From positions 1 through 64,000 of the forward strand of contig DAIDAG010000028.1 of the NCBI GenBank assembly GCA_027310725.1: DNA of 64,000 nt, given 5' to 3'. The translations under genes and the position numbers were made by a program. The first letter of the stretch is position 1. Each line of letters begins with the position of its first letter. This DNA comes from Sideroxydans sp. (GTDB lineage: Bacteria; Pseudomonadota; Gammaproteobacteria; Burkholderiales; Gallionellaceae). The notes beneath the pieces are model-generated. The model made no database searches and was not told the origin of the DNA. It saw only the letters and a list, made by a program, of their open reading frames with translations. Of the stretch, positions 27,297 through 36,362 are shown piece after piece.

Positions 27297-28628
27297 ATGT
27301 CCACCGCCCCCGCCAGTTCTCCCCCCGATTTCGTCGCATGGTTCCGTTCTGTTGCGCCTTATGTCAATGCGTTTCGAGGCAAGACGTTTGTCATCGCGTT
27401 CGGCGGTGAAGTGGTGGCGGATGGCAAGTTCGTCGAATTGACCCATGATTTCAATCTGCTGGCAGCGCTGGGCATACGGCTGGTGCTGGTGCATGGCGCT
27501 AGGCCTCAGATCGAGCAGAGGCTGGCTCAGAACAACATCGAAGGCAGTTATCACCACGGCATCCGTCTCACCGATGCCGAGACCATGCAGTGCGTGAAGG
27601 AGGCGGTTGGCCGTGTCCGCGTGGAGATCGAGGCGCTGCTGTCGCTGGGTCTGGCAAACTCACCCATGGCCAACGCCGACATCCGCGTTGCCGGCGGCAA
27701 CTTCATCACGGCCCAGCCCATCGGCGTGATCAACGGCGTGGACCTGATGCACACCGGCTGCGTGCGCAAAGTTGACGTCGCGGCGCTGAAGGACCGCATG
27801 GAATTCGGCGAGGTCGTATTGCTTTCGCCTCTGGGCTATTCGCCCACGGGAGAGGTCTTCAACCTGACGCTGGAAGACGTCGCCACCGCCACCGCCATCG
27901 CCCTCGACGCGGACAAGCTGATCTTCCTGACCGACACCGACGGCGTGCACGACAAGGAGGGCTCGCTGCTGAAAGAGCTGACCATCGCCGAAGCCACCAA
28001 AATCCTGTCGGGAAAACGCAGGCTTCCGGACGACGTCGGCCTGTTCCTGCCCTGTGCCGTGCGTGCCTGCGAAGCGGGGGTGGCAAGGACGCATCTCGTC
28101 AGCCGCCACACGGATGGTGCGCTGCTGCAGGAGTTGTTCAGCGACGAAGGCATAGGCACGATGGTGGTGGAAAGCACGCTGAACACCCTGCGCGATGCGA
28201 CCATCAAGGACGTCGGCGGCATTCTGCAGTTGTTGCAGCCACTGGAAGCGGAAGGCATTCTGGTGAGACGGTCGCGCGAATTGCTGGAGCGCGAGATCAG
28301 TCGTTTCGTGGTGCTGGAACACGGCCATCGCATCATCGGTTGCGCGGCACTTTATCCTTTTGCAGACGAAAAGGCGGGTGAGCTCGCCTGCCTTGCGGTG
28401 CAGCCTGCCGCCCGCGATCACGGCTACGGTGACGTCCTGCTCAAGCATATCGCCGCACGGGCAAAATCGATGCGGTTGCAGAAGCTGTTCGTGCTGACCA
28501 CACGCACGGCGCACTGGTTCGTCGAGCGGGGCTTCAAGGAAGTCGATGTTGAGCAGCTCCCGGCACAGAAAAAGACCCTCTACAACTACCAGCGGCGCTC
28601 CAAGGTTTTCGTGCTTGCCTTGCGGTAA
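27297..28628 (+). CDS. argA: Amino-acid N-acetyltransferase (N-acetylglutamate synthase)
   Basis: Makes N-acetylglutamate from glutamate and acetyl-CoA, the first step of arginine synthesis. The 443 residues have the classical two-domain form. An amino acid kinase-like domain covers about 1-290 (VIAFGGEVVADGK, LVLVHGARPQIEQRL, KLIFLTDTDGV) and would bind the arginine feedback inhibitor. A GNAT acetyltransferase domain covers about 295-443 (ELACLAVQPAARDHGYGDVL, LTTRTAHWFVERGF). The ATG at 27297 leads into the normal N-terminus. Confidence 0.96.
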   Translation: MSTAPASSPPDFVAWFRSVAPYVNAFRGKTFVIAFGGEVVADGKFVELTHDFNLLAALGIRLVLVHGARPQIEQRLAQNNIEGSYHHGIRLTDAETMQCVKEAVGRVRVEIEALLSLGLANSPMANADIRVAGGNFITAQPIGVINGVDLMHTGCVRKVDVAALKDRMEFGEVVLLSPLGYSPTGEVFNLTLEDVATATAIALDADKLIFLTDTDGVHDKEGSLLKELTIAEATKILSGKRRLPDDVGLFLPCAVRACEAGVARTHLVSRHTDGALLQELFSDEGIGTMVVESTLNTLRDATIKDVGGILQLLQPLEAEGILVRRSRELLEREISRFVVLEHGHRIIGCAALYPFADEKAGELACLAVQPAARDHGYGDVLLKHIAARAKSMRLQKLFVLTTRTAHWFVERGFKEVDVEQLPAQKKTLYNYQRRSKVFVLALR

Positions 28629-28776
28629 GAGGTGTTTCGGAAGAACTCCCCGCTCAGGTGTCCGGACCGGCGTCCACCGCAGGCCGGATGCTTTCAAGGT
28701 TCATTGGCGCTGGATTTAGGCGCGCATTCACGGTAATGTCACACTCCTCAAGCATAATCTCGGAGTGAACCCCATC

Positions 28777-29049
28777 ATGGCAAGAACAGTACAGTGTGTA
28801 AAACTCGGGCGCGAAGCGGAAGGACTGGATCGCCCTCCCTATCCCGGCGCACTCGGCCAGCGCATCTTTGAAAGCGTGTCCAAGGAAGCCTGGCAAGGCT
28901 GGATCAAGTTCCAAACCATGCTGGTGAATGAAAATCGCCTCAACCTCGCCGATGCCAAGGCGCGTAAATACCTTGCCGAGCAAATGGAGAATTATTTCTT
29001 CGGTGCCGGTACCCAGATGCCTACAGGATACGTTCCGCCGAAAAACTGA
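28777..29049 (+). CDS. yggX: Probable Fe(2+)-trafficking protein YggX
   Basis: A small cytoplasmic protein (90 residues) that protects Fe-S proteins from oxidative damage in enterobacteria. The start [20 protein letters not shown] with its cysteine at residue 7 is the family signature. The body [20 protein letters not shown] and tail TGYVPP also match. The ATG at 28777 is chosen; an in-frame GTG four codons earlier is not needed. It stands 37 bp before ppk1. Confidence 0.95.
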   Translation: MARTVQCVKLGREAEGLDRPPYPGALGQRIFESVSKEAWQGWIKFQTMLVNENRLNLADAKARKYLAEQMENYFFGAGTQMPTGYVPPKN

Positions 29050-29086
29050 ATCACCGCAGACTCGCAGGACGCTGACATCCCCGCTC

Positions 29087-31177
29087 ATGGCAAAAACCTT
29101 TCCGCCGCAAAACTTCCTGAACCGCGAACTCGGCTTGCTCGAATTCAACCGTCGCGTCCTGGCGCAGGCGGAAGACGCATCGGTTCCCCTGCTGGAGCGG
29201 CTGAAATACCTTTGCATCGTCAGCAGCAATCTGGATGAGTTCTTCGAGATCCGCGTTGCCGGCTTGAGGGAACAGGCCAAGCTGGGCGGCCTCGCGGCCG
29301 GGCCGGACGGTCTGGAGGCCACGCAGATCCTCAAGCGCCTGTACGCGCCTACGCACCAGCTCATCGCCCGGCAATACCAGTTGTTCAATGAAGAACTCGT
29401 TCCTGCCCTGGCGCAACAGGGCATCAAGTTCCTGCGCCGCACGCACTGGAATGAAGCGCAAAAGGCCTGGGTCAAGGATTTCTTCCTGCGTGAGGTGATG
29501 CCGGTATTGACGCCCATCGGTCTCGACCCGGCTCATCCTTTCCCGCGCGTCCTCAACAAGAGCCTGAACTTTACCGTCGAGCTGCAGGGCAAGGACGCTT
29601 TCGGGCGCAACTCGGCCAGGGCCATCGTGCAGGCACCGCGCGTGTTGCCGCGCGCCATCCTGATCCCGCCCGAGGTCTCGGGATGTCCTTACGGCTTCGT
29701 GTTCCTATCTTCCATCTTGCATGCACATGTCGGTGAACTGTTTGCCGGCATGGAAGTGCTGGGCTGTTACCAGTTCCGCGTAACGCGCAACAGCGACCTG
29801 TTCGTGGACGAGGAAGAAGTGAAGAACCTGCGCATCAGCCTGCAGGGCGAATTGCCGCAGCGCCACTTCGGCGATGCGGTACGCCTGGAAGTCGCCGACA
29901 ATTGTCCGCCTGCCATGTCGGAATTCCTGCTGCAGCAGTTCGAACTGAAGCCGGAAGATCTCTTCAGGGTCAAAGGCCCGGTGAATCTGGTGCGCCTGAT
30001 GCGCATCCCGGACCAGGTCGCGCGCGACGATCTCAAGTTCCCCCCCTTTGCTCCCGGCATGCCCGCCTTGCTGCAAAAGAAAGGCGCGGACATGTTCAAG
30101 GTGCTGCGCAAAAACGATGTGCTGCTGCACCACCCCTACCAATCCTTCAAACCGGTGATCGATTTCATCCAGCAAGCTGCCGTAGATCCCGGCGTGGTCG
30201 CCATCAAACAGACGGTATACCGCACCGGGGTCGACTCGGAGCTGATGGAAGCACTCATCACTGCCGCCCGTAACGGCAAGGAAGTCACCGTGGTAGTGGA
30301 ACTGCTGGCGCGTTTCGATGAAGAAGCCAATATCAATTGGGCCAGCCGACTGGAAGAGGTCGGCGCACATGTGGTGTACGGCGTGGTGGGACACAAGACG
30401 CACGCCAAGATGCTGATGGTCGTGCGGCGCGAGGACAACAAATTGCGCCGTTATGTGCATCTGGGTACCGGCAACTATCATCCGCGTACCGCGAAACTTT
30501 ACACCGACTTTGGCTTGTTCACGAGCAACGAAGAGATGTGTGCAGACGTGAACCAGGTTTTCATGCAGCTCACCGGCCTCGGCAAGGCGAGCAAGCTGCG
30601 CCATTTGTGGCAATCTCCGTTCACCCTGCATACGAATGTGCTGGCAGCCATCCGCAACGAAACCAAGCTCGCCAAAGAAGGCAGGCGCGGACATGTCATT
30701 GCCAAGATGAACTCGTTGCTGGAGCCTGAGATCATCACCGCGCTGTACGAGGCATCGCAAGCGGGGGTCAAGATCGAACTGATCGTGCGCGGGGTCTGCG
30801 CCCTGCGCCCCGGCGTCGCAGGCCTGTCCGAGAACATTCGCGTGCTCTCCATCATCGGACGTTTCCTCGAGCACACCCGCATTTTCTACTTCCGCAACGA
30901 TCTGGCGCACGATGTCTATCTGGCCAGCGCGGACTGGATGGACCGCAACTTCTTCCGCCGCATCGAGGTCTGTTTTCCCGTGCTCGATGAAAAGCTGAAG
31001 AAGCGTGTATTGGACGAAGGTTTAAAGAGCTATCTGAAGGATAATTGCCAAGCCTGGGAAATGGACTGCAATGGCTTCTGGCATCGCAAATTGCCGACGC
31101 GCGGCGCCACAAACTGCGCGCAAGCCGCCTTGCTTCAGGAGCTGGCACAGCCGTTTGCGGCGGCAGATACAGATTAG
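29087..31177 (+). CDS. ppk1: Polyphosphate kinase 1
   Basis: Makes long-chain polyphosphate from ATP, reversibly. The 696 residues from ATG 29087 have the N-terminal block NRELGLLEFNRRVLAQA, then KQTVYRTG, the active-site segment THAKMLMVVRRE (H439) and YVHLGTGNYHPRTAKLYTD (H458). The 19-residue distance equals that of the two essential histidines in the E. coli enzyme. A C-terminal PLD-like half follows (SIIGRFLEHTRIFYF, SADWMDRNFFRRIEV). The frame runs on upstream through yggX but that part is not PPK. Its stop overlaps the end of the convergent lysine-rich gene by 4 bp. Confidence 0.97.
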   Translation: MAKTFPPQNFLNRELGLLEFNRRVLAQAEDASVPLLERLKYLCIVSSNLDEFFEIRVAGLREQAKLGGLAAGPDGLEATQILKRLYAPTHQLIARQYQLFNEELVPALAQQGIKFLRRTHWNEAQKAWVKDFFLREVMPVLTPIGLDPAHPFPRVLNKSLNFTVELQGKDAFGRNSARAIVQAPRVLPRAILIPPEVSGCPYGFVFLSSILHAHVGELFAGMEVLGCYQFRVTRNSDLFVDEEEVKNLRISLQGELPQRHFGDAVRLEVADNCPPAMSEFLLQQFELKPEDLFRVKGPVNLVRLMRIPDQVARDDLKFPPFAPGMPALLQKKGADMFKVLRKNDVLLHHPYQSFKPVIDFIQQAAVDPGVVAIKQTVYRTGVDSELMEALITAARNGKEVTVVVELLARFDEEANINWASRLEEVGAHVVYGVVGHKTHAKMLMVVRREDNKLRRYVHLGTGNYHPRTAKLYTDFGLFTSNEEMCADVNQVFMQLTGLGKASKLRHLWQSPFTLHTNVLAAIRNETKLAKEGRRGHVIAKMNSLLEPEIITALYEASQAGVKIELIVRGVCALRPGVAGLSENIRVLSIIGRFLEHTRIFYFRNDLAHDVYLASADWMDRNFFRRIEVCFPVLDEKLKKRVLDEGLKSYLKDNCQAWEMDCNGFWHRKLPTRGATNCAQAALLQELAQPFAAADTD

Positions 31178-31512
31178 TCCTTCTTTGGGCGTCCGGTTTT
31201 GATCTTCTCAAGACTGGTGATCGCGCGCTTCAATTGGGCAGCGTTCAATTTGGAGAAAGCCTGCAGGCTGGCGCGCAACAGTTCGCTTTTCTTTACATGC
31301 AGTCCGGCCTTGAGCGCTTTTTGCTTGAGCGCTGCAATCAAGTCGTAATCTGTTTGCGGCATTGTAAAACTGTCGCGCACGACCTTGACCTTGGCGTCCG
31401 CCTTCTTTTTCTGTTTTTTTTCCGGCTTGGCTACCGCCGCCTTCGCCGAAACAGGCTTGCGTACAACAGGGGATTTTCTGACAGCTGGTTTGCGCGGGGC
31501 AGTATTGCTCAT
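31174..31512 (-). CDS. Lysine-rich basic protein, unknown function
   Basis: 112 residues. The first half is an unstructured Lys/Ala/Pro/Val-rich tail (PVVRKPVSAKAAVAKPEKKQ, then KKKADAKVK) that looks like a histone H1-type tail. The second half (SFTMPQTDYDLIAALKQKAL to SLEKIKTGRPKKD) is helical, with a pattern like a ribbon-helix-helix or small DNA-binding fold. It ends in a basic patch. I do not recognise a named family. It lies between ppk1 (convergent, 4-bp overlap) and sixA (divergent). Binding to DNA or polyphosphate would fit its charge but is inference only. Confidence 0.75.
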   Translation of the reverse strand: MSNTAPRKPAVRKSPVVRKPVSAKAAVAKPEKKQKKKADAKVKVVRDSFTMPQTDYDLIAALKQKALKAGLHVKKSELLRASLQAFSKLNAAQLKRAITSLEKIKTGRPKKD

Positions 31513-31595
31513 GTCGAACTCCTTGGTTTGAGTGTAGCCTGAACAGTATATACGGTATATTCTGGCGGCCGATAGTGTAATAAACGGGGAAATCG

Positions 31596-32048
31596 ATGGA
31601 GCTCATACTTTGGCGACATGCCGAAGCAGTCGAAGGGCAACCTGATCTTGGCCGCGCGCTCACTGAAAAAGGGAGGCGGCAAGCAGAACACATGGCGAAT
31701 TTCCTTTCGGGGCGCTTGCCGCAGGATACCCGCATCCTGGTCAGTCCCGCGTTGCGCGCGCAACAAACTGCCGGCGCACTCACACCGCATTTCATCACTG
31801 CCCCCAACATCGGGGTACACGCCACCCCGCAGACTGCCATTGCTGCCGCCGGCTGGCCGATGGCAGGCGGCGCAGTCCTGCTGGTCGGTCACCAACCGTG
31901 GATGGGCGAACTAGCCTCGTTCCTGATGACGGGACATGCGGATTTCTGGAGTATCAAAAAGGGTGCTATCTGGTGGTTCAGCCGACGCGAACGCGAGGGG
32001 GATTTCCAGACTGTGCTGCGTCTCGTCATCGCGCCGGATCAGCTGTAA
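31596..32048 (+). CDS. sixA: Phosphohistidine phosphatase SixA
   Basis: A 150-residue phosphatase of the histidine phosphatase superfamily. The catalytic motif is LWRHAEA at residues 5-11 (R7, H8, E10). VSPALRAQQTAGAL and LLVGHQPWMGELASFL supply the second Arg and His. SixA removes phosphate from phosphohistidine in Hpt domains and in the nitrogen phosphotransferase system. It precedes the polyphosphate:AMP phosphotransferase gene by 17 bp and probably shares its transcript. Confidence 0.93.
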   Translation: MELILWRHAEAVEGQPDLGRALTEKGRRQAEHMANFLSGRLPQDTRILVSPALRAQQTAGALTPHFITAPNIGVHATPQTAIAAAGWPMAGGAVLLVGHQPWMGELASFLMTGHADFWSIKKGAIWWFSRREREGDFQTVLRLVIAPDQL

Positions 32049-32065
32049 TTGAGCAAGGGGAATTC

Positions 32066-33556
32066 ATGTTTGAATCTGCCGAACTCGGACACAAGATAGA
32101 CAAGGCAACCTACGACAAGGAAGTGCCGCAGCTGCGCGAGGCACTGCTGGATGCCCAATTCGATCTGGCGGAAAAAGCGGGATTCCCGGTCATCATCCTG
32201 GTGGGCGGCGTCGACGGCGCGGGGCGCGGGGAAACCGTGAACCTGCTCAACGAATGGATGGACCCGCGTTTCATCCAGACCCACGGCATGGGCGATCCCT
32301 CCGACGAGGAAATGGAACGTCCCATGATGTGGCGCTTCTGGCGCGCACTCCCGCCCAAGGGAAAGATCGGCTTGTTCCTGGGATCCTGGTATACCTGGCC
32401 GATCCTGAATCGCGTGATGGGTTTGACCAAACCCGCCGAGCTCGACCAGAGTCTCGAGCGCGCGAAGCGCCTTGAGAAGATGTTGACGGACGAGGGGGCG
32501 CTGATCATCAAATTCTGGCTGCATTTGTCCAAGGAAATGCAGGAAAAACGCCTCAAGATGCTGGAGGGCAATCCCAAGACCCGTTGGCGCGTGAACAAGC
32601 GCGATTGGGAACATTACAAACGCTACGACAAATTCCTGACCGTCAACGAAAGCGTCATCCGGCACACCAGCACGGCTGAGGCGCCGTGGATCATCATCGA
32701 AGGATCGGACGCGCGCTTTCGCAGCCTGACCGTTGGGAAAGTCGTGCTCGAAGCCTTGCGCAAACGCCTGACTGAAACGGACAAAAAAAAGGAGCCGAAT
32801 GTTCGCGCTGCGCCGTTGCTACCCTCGATCGACAAATTGAACATTCTGGAGACGCTCGATCTCACGCAAAAGCTGGAAAAGAAAAAGTTCGATAAGGAAC
32901 TGGAAAAATATCAGGGCAAACTGGCCCAGCTGACTCTCGATCCGCGGTTCAAGGACATCACCGTGGTGGCGGTCTTCGAGGGCAACGACGCGGCGGGCAA
33001 AGGCGGCGCCATCCGCCGTATCACCAGTGCGGTCGATGCACGCCAGTACCAGGTCGTTCCAATCGCCGCACCGACCGAAGAGGAACGCGCACAGCCTTAT
33101 CTGTGGCGTTTCTGGCGTCACATACCGCGCAAGGGACGGATCACGATCTTTGACCGTTCCTGGTATGGACGCGTGCTGGTCGAACGTGTGGAGAGATATT
33201 GCTCGGAATTCGACTGGATGCGCGCGTACCACGAGATCAACGATTTCGAGGCGCAACTTGCACGCCACCAGACCGTCGTCGTCAAATTCTGGCTGACCAT
33301 CAGCAAGGAAGAACAACTGCGCCGCTTCAAGGAACGCGAAAAGATCGGCTTCAAGCGCTTCAAGATCACCGACGAGGATTGGCGCAACCGCGACAAGTGG
33401 GACGCTTACGAGCAGGCCATCGGCGACATGGTGGACCGTACCAGCACCGAAGCCGCGCCCTGGACGCTGGTCGAAGCCAACGACAAGAACTTCGCCCGCA
33501 TCAAGGTCCTGAAGACGCTATGCCAGCGCATCGAAGCGGCGATGAAGAAAAAATAA
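32066..33556 (+). CDS. pap: Polyphosphate:AMP phosphotransferase (two-domain PPK2 class II)
   Basis: Transfers phosphate from polyphosphate to AMP, giving ADP. The 496 residues from ATG 32066 contain two tandem PPK2 domains. The first has a changed Walker A (GGVDGAGRGET), which suggests a structural role. The second has the canonical EGNDAAGKGGAIRR, the lid DRSWYGRVLVERVE and FWLTISKEEQLRRFKEREK. The two-domain form is that of the class II PAP enzymes. An in-frame extension upstream into sixA is rejected. With ppk1 nearby it would let the cell store and reuse phosphate as nucleotide. Confidence 0.94.
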   Translation: MFESAELGHKIDKATYDKEVPQLREALLDAQFDLAEKAGFPVIILVGGVDGAGRGETVNLLNEWMDPRFIQTHGMGDPSDEEMERPMMWRFWRALPPKGKIGLFLGSWYTWPILNRVMGLTKPAELDQSLERAKRLEKMLTDEGALIIKFWLHLSKEMQEKRLKMLEGNPKTRWRVNKRDWEHYKRYDKFLTVNESVIRHTSTAEAPWIIIEGSDARFRSLTVGKVVLEALRKRLTETDKKKEPNVRAAPLLPSIDKLNILETLDLTQKLEKKKFDKELEKYQGKLAQLTLDPRFKDITVVAVFEGNDAAGKGGAIRRITSAVDARQYQVVPIAAPTEEERAQPYLWRFWRHIPRKGRITIFDRSWYGRVLVERVERYCSEFDWMRAYHEINDFEAQLARHQTVVVKFWLTISKEEQLRRFKEREKIGFKRFKITDEDWRNRDKWDAYEQAIGDMVDRTSTEAAPWTLVEANDKNFARIKVLKTLCQRIEAAMKKK

Positions 33557-33568
33557 TTGCCGCCGCGG

Positions 33569-34037
33569 TCAGTTGCAATGCTCACCCTTTTTGGGGTCGA
33601 ACAAACGCGAGAATTCAGTAGGGTGCCCCGTCAGCACTTTTACACAATCTCCCATCTTGTAATGCTTGTAGCTCATCACCTCGACGCGCTCGCCCGTACC
33701 CAGCGGCTGCACCGTGTATCGATTCGCGCCATAGGCGACTTGCGGCGGCTCGTCGCGCCTGTCGCGCCCCCCGCCCAACCCGGTACCCGCGCCCACCATC
33801 AGCCCGCCGAACCCGCCTCCTCCCGTACCCATGCCGATACCGAAGCCGATTCCTACGCTGCTGTCGCTCGACCGCGGTACTGTCTTTGCCGCCTCCTTGC
33901 GTTCTGCATCGGTGAATTCACGTACATCCACAACCGTAGCCAGTTTGACATAGCGCGTATCTTCTTCCAGCTTGGGCGTGCTCTGGCAGAGCCACCAGCA
34001 GCGGCATCAATCCCATGATCAAAGATTTTTTTATCAT
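33569..34037 (-). pseudogene. Glycine-rich lipoprotein gene with a one-base frameshift at the lipobox
   Basis: The ATG at 34037 starts a good lipoprotein signal peptide, MIKKSLIMGLMPLLVAL. In the next frame the sequence goes on as CQSTPKLEEDTRYVKLATVV and then without a stop to 33569. Joining the two frames near 33984-33989 gives LVALC, a lipobox followed by a normal mature protein with a Gly-rich middle (GIGFGIGMGTGGGGFGG). The first frame hits a TGA 39 codons after its start, and the second cannot be started upstream. So the gene is broken here, or the base sequence has an error. Without the signal, a GTG at 33931 could start a 120-residue product. The function is unknown. Confidence 0.7.
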
Positions 34038-34130
34038 CTTCACTCTCTATCCGGTCAAGTTTCACGGGCAACGAATCTGCCACCGATGAGACTCTGAATA
34101 ACTGCAGTGTATTCGTCCGGCCCGCAAGTA

Positions 34131-34433
34131 TCAGACCTGCTGCACCAGCACATAGGGTCTCACCACCACCGCCCAAACGTCGGCATCGGCCTCGAACCAG
34201 GCCAGTGCCTGCGCATCGGAAACGCGGGCGACCTGCCCGGCTTCCAGCCACTGCGCAACTTGCGCTTTGTTGTCTTCCGAGATCTGGAACGCCACCTCGA
34301 CCAGGTCCAGGTCGTCGCTTACCGCCAGTGCGGCACCGCTGGCAAAGAATCGTTGCAGTTCCTTCCACGCAATGCGCGCGGTTTCCAGATTCACGCTGGC
34401 GCGTTTGAAGTCTTGTTGGTTTAATGCGGTCAT
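34131..34433 (-). CDS. DUF2288 domain protein
   Basis: A 100-residue protein with a mixed helix/strand pattern. It shows TARIAWKELQRFFASGAALAV, LVEVAFQISEDN and AQWLEAGQVARVSD followed by WFEADADVWAVVVRPYVLVQ, which is typical of DUF2288. Function is unknown; the family is cytoplasmic and conserved in Proteobacteria. It follows the gamma carbonic anhydrase gene by 16 bp on the same strand and probably shares its transcript. Confidence 0.87.
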   Translation of the reverse strand: MTALNQQDFKRASVNLETARIAWKELQRFFASGAALAVSDDLDLVEVAFQISEDNKAQVAQWLEAGQVARVSDAQALAWFEADADVWAVVVRPYVLVQQV

Positions 34434-34449
34434 TTCTAAAACTTTCCAG

Positions 34450-34989
34450 TTACGATTTCGGTCCCTGCAGGTAATTATTCTTTAGTTTTATGTAATTTTC
34501 GGCGGAGTAGCGCAGGTAAGCGATCTCCTCGTTTGTCAGGGCGCGCACTGCCTTGGCAGGGCGGCCCATGTAGAGCATCCCGCTCTCCAACGTCTTACCG
34601 GGCGACACCAGGCTGCCCGCACCGATCATCACGCGATCCGGGATCACGGCATCGTCCATGACGATGGAGCCCATACCGATCAGACATTCGTTGCCGATGC
34701 GGCAACCGTGCAGGATGACCGAATGACCGACCGTCACATAGTCGCCGATGATCAGCGGCGAGCCCTCCGGCTTGTCCGAAGTCTTGTGCGTCACATGGCA
34801 CATCGTCAGATCCTGCACATTAGTTCCGCGCCCGAGCACGATACGATTCATGTCACCGCGCAACACGGTGTTGCACCAGATGGAGCTGTCGTCGCCGAGT
34901 TTCACATCCCCGATGACCTGGCAGGAAGCATGGAGAAATATTCGTTCGCCGAGAACGGGCGATATGTCGAGGTAAGAAGATAAGGGCAC
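34450..34989 (-). CDS. Gamma-carbonic anhydrase family protein (YrdA-like)
   Basis: 179 residues of left-handed beta-helix hexapeptide repeats (IGDVKLGDDSSIWCNTVLRG, IGMGSIVMDDAVIPDRVMIG). The three metal-binding histidines are visible in CHVTHKT and VGHSVILHGC. The C-terminal helix YLRYSAENYIKLKNNY completes the trimer-forming part. The family comprises carbonic anhydrases and relatives without proven activity, so the enzymatic role is likely but not certain. Confidence 0.92.
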   Translation of the reverse strand: MPLSSYLDISPVLGERIFLHASCQVIGDVKLGDDSSIWCNTVLRGDMNRIVLGRGTNVQDLTMCHVTHKTSDKPEGSPLIIGDYVTVGHSVILHGCRIGNECLIGMGSIVMDDAVIPDRVMIGAGSLVSPGKTLESGMLYMGRPAKAVRALTNEEIAYLRYSAENYIKLKNNYLQGPKS

Positions 34990-35030
34990 GATATTGTAAG
35001 CAGCAGGTTTTGAAGTAAAAGACCGGAACC

Positions 35031-35234
35031 CTACTCCCCCCGAGCTCTTCGGACGGTTATCGATTCTCCAGCCATACCCCAGTTATCGGTATCAACCTCG
35101 TCAATGACTACGACGGTCGTTTTTGGATTCTTTCCGAGCACATCAACCAGAAGTTGTGTGACTCCCTGAATGAGGCGGGCTTTCTGCTCCGGGGTTGCAC
35201 CCTCTTTTGTGATTTTGATATTTACGTAAGGCAT
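35031..35234 (-). CDS. 4-oxalocrotonate tautomerase-family protein (67 aa)
   Basis: It begins MPYVNIKITKEGATPEQKAR, so the catalytic N-terminal Pro is present after Met removal. It continues with LIQGVTQLLVDVLGKNPKTT and ends NWGMAGESITVRRARGE. This is closer to classical 4-oxalocrotonate tautomerase than the 61-residue protein at 26977. There is no degradative operon nearby, so the substrate is unknown. Confidence 0.92.
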   Translation of the reverse strand: MPYVNIKITKEGATPEQKARLIQGVTQLLVDVLGKNPKTTVVVIDEVDTDNWGMAGESITVRRARGE

Positions 35235-35278
35235 ATTTACCCTCTACCTCTAATAGACTATTGAACCGCTATACGACG

Positions 35279-36313
35279 TCAAGCTGCTAACTTCCACTTC
35301 ATCTTCTCCCCCGCCCTCAGCGGCACGAGCCGATGCTCGCCAAAACCAACCGAGGAGGGCACTTGCCATTCTTCCTTCCGCAAGGTGATGGTTGCCGTAT
35401 TCCGTGGCAGGCGGTAGTAATCTGCACCGTAGAAACTGGCGAAGCCTTCCAGTTTTTCCAATGCGCCCGCATCTTCGAAGGCTTCGGCATACAGTTCGAT
35501 GGCGGCATGCGCGGTGTAGCAACCGGCGCAGCCGCAGGCATTTTCCTTGGTATGCTGCGCGTGCGGGGCGCTGTCTGTGCCGAGGAAGAACTTCTTGCTG
35601 CCGCTGATGGCCGCCTTGACCAGGGCCTCGCGGTGCGTCTCCCGCTTCAAGACCGGCAGGCAGTAATAGTGCGGGCGGATGCCGCCGACCAGCATGGCGT
35701 TGCGGTTGTAAAGCAGATGATGGGCGGTGATGGTGGCAGCGATGTTGTCTGCGCCGCCCGCCACGAATTGAGCGGCGTCTTTGGTGGTGATGTGCTCGAA
35801 CACCACACGCAGGTCCGGCAGGTCCTTCAGCAGCGGTTGCAGCACGCGTTCGATGAACACTGCCTCACGGTCGAAGATGTCGATGTCGGAGCTTGTCACT
35901 TCACCATGCACCAGCAGCGGCATACCGCAGCGCTGCATCTCTTCCAGTGCGGCATAGGTCTTGCGCAGGTCTGTCACGCCCGCGTCGGAGTTGGTGGTGG
36001 CACCCGCCGGATACAGCTTCACCGCATGGACTGCGCCGCTCAGTTTGGCTTTGCGTATCTCTTCCGCACTGGTGTTGTCGGTCAGGTACAACGTCATCAA
36101 CGGGTCGAACGTGGTACCGGAGGGCAAGGCCGCGAGGATGCGCTGGCGATATTGCAGTGCCAGTACCGTGGTGGTCGCCGGGGGTCGCAGATTGGGCATC
36201 ACGATAGCCCGGGCAAACTGGCGCGCCGTATCGGGCAGTACCGAATGCATCAGCGCCCCGTCGCGCAGGTGCAGGTGCCAATCGTCGGGACGAACAAGGG
36301 TAAGCGTTTTCAT
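35279..36313 (-). CDS. pyrC: Dihydroorotase, class II (catalytic PyrC)
   Basis: Closes carbamoyl aspartate to dihydroorotate, the third step of pyrimidine synthesis. The 344 residues start at ATG 36313 ([20 protein letters not shown]) with the metal pair H13/H15 intact. The carbamylated lysine lies in [17 protein letters not shown]. The HGEV and FEHITTKDA histidines and [20 protein letters not shown] follow. This is the E. coli-type enzyme and complements the inactive homologue behind pyrB. An in-frame start eight codons upstream is not needed. Confidence 0.96.
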   Translation of the reverse strand: MKTLTLVRPDDWHLHLRDGALMHSVLPDTARQFARAIVMPNLRPPATTTVLALQYRQRILAALPSGTTFDPLMTLYLTDNTSAEEIRKAKLSGAVHAVKLYPAGATTNSDAGVTDLRKTYAALEEMQRCGMPLLVHGEVTSSDIDIFDREAVFIERVLQPLLKDLPDLRVVFEHITTKDAAQFVAGGADNIAATITAHHLLYNRNAMLVGGIRPHYYCLPVLKRETHREALVKAAISGSKKFFLGTDSAPHAQHTKENACGCAGCYTAHAAIELYAEAFEDAGALEKLEGFASFYGADYYRLPRNTATITLRKEEWQVPSSVGFGEHRLVPLRAGEKMKWKLAA

Positions 36314-36362
36314 GCCCTGCATTCTAACAGTTGGCAAGGCATGAGATCAGTACCGGCATTTT

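Noticed and set aside
29705-30910. Minus-strand open frame of about 401 codons opposite ppk1
   Set aside because: Antisense to conserved PPK1 catalytic blocks; the His-rich translation is not a real protein pattern.
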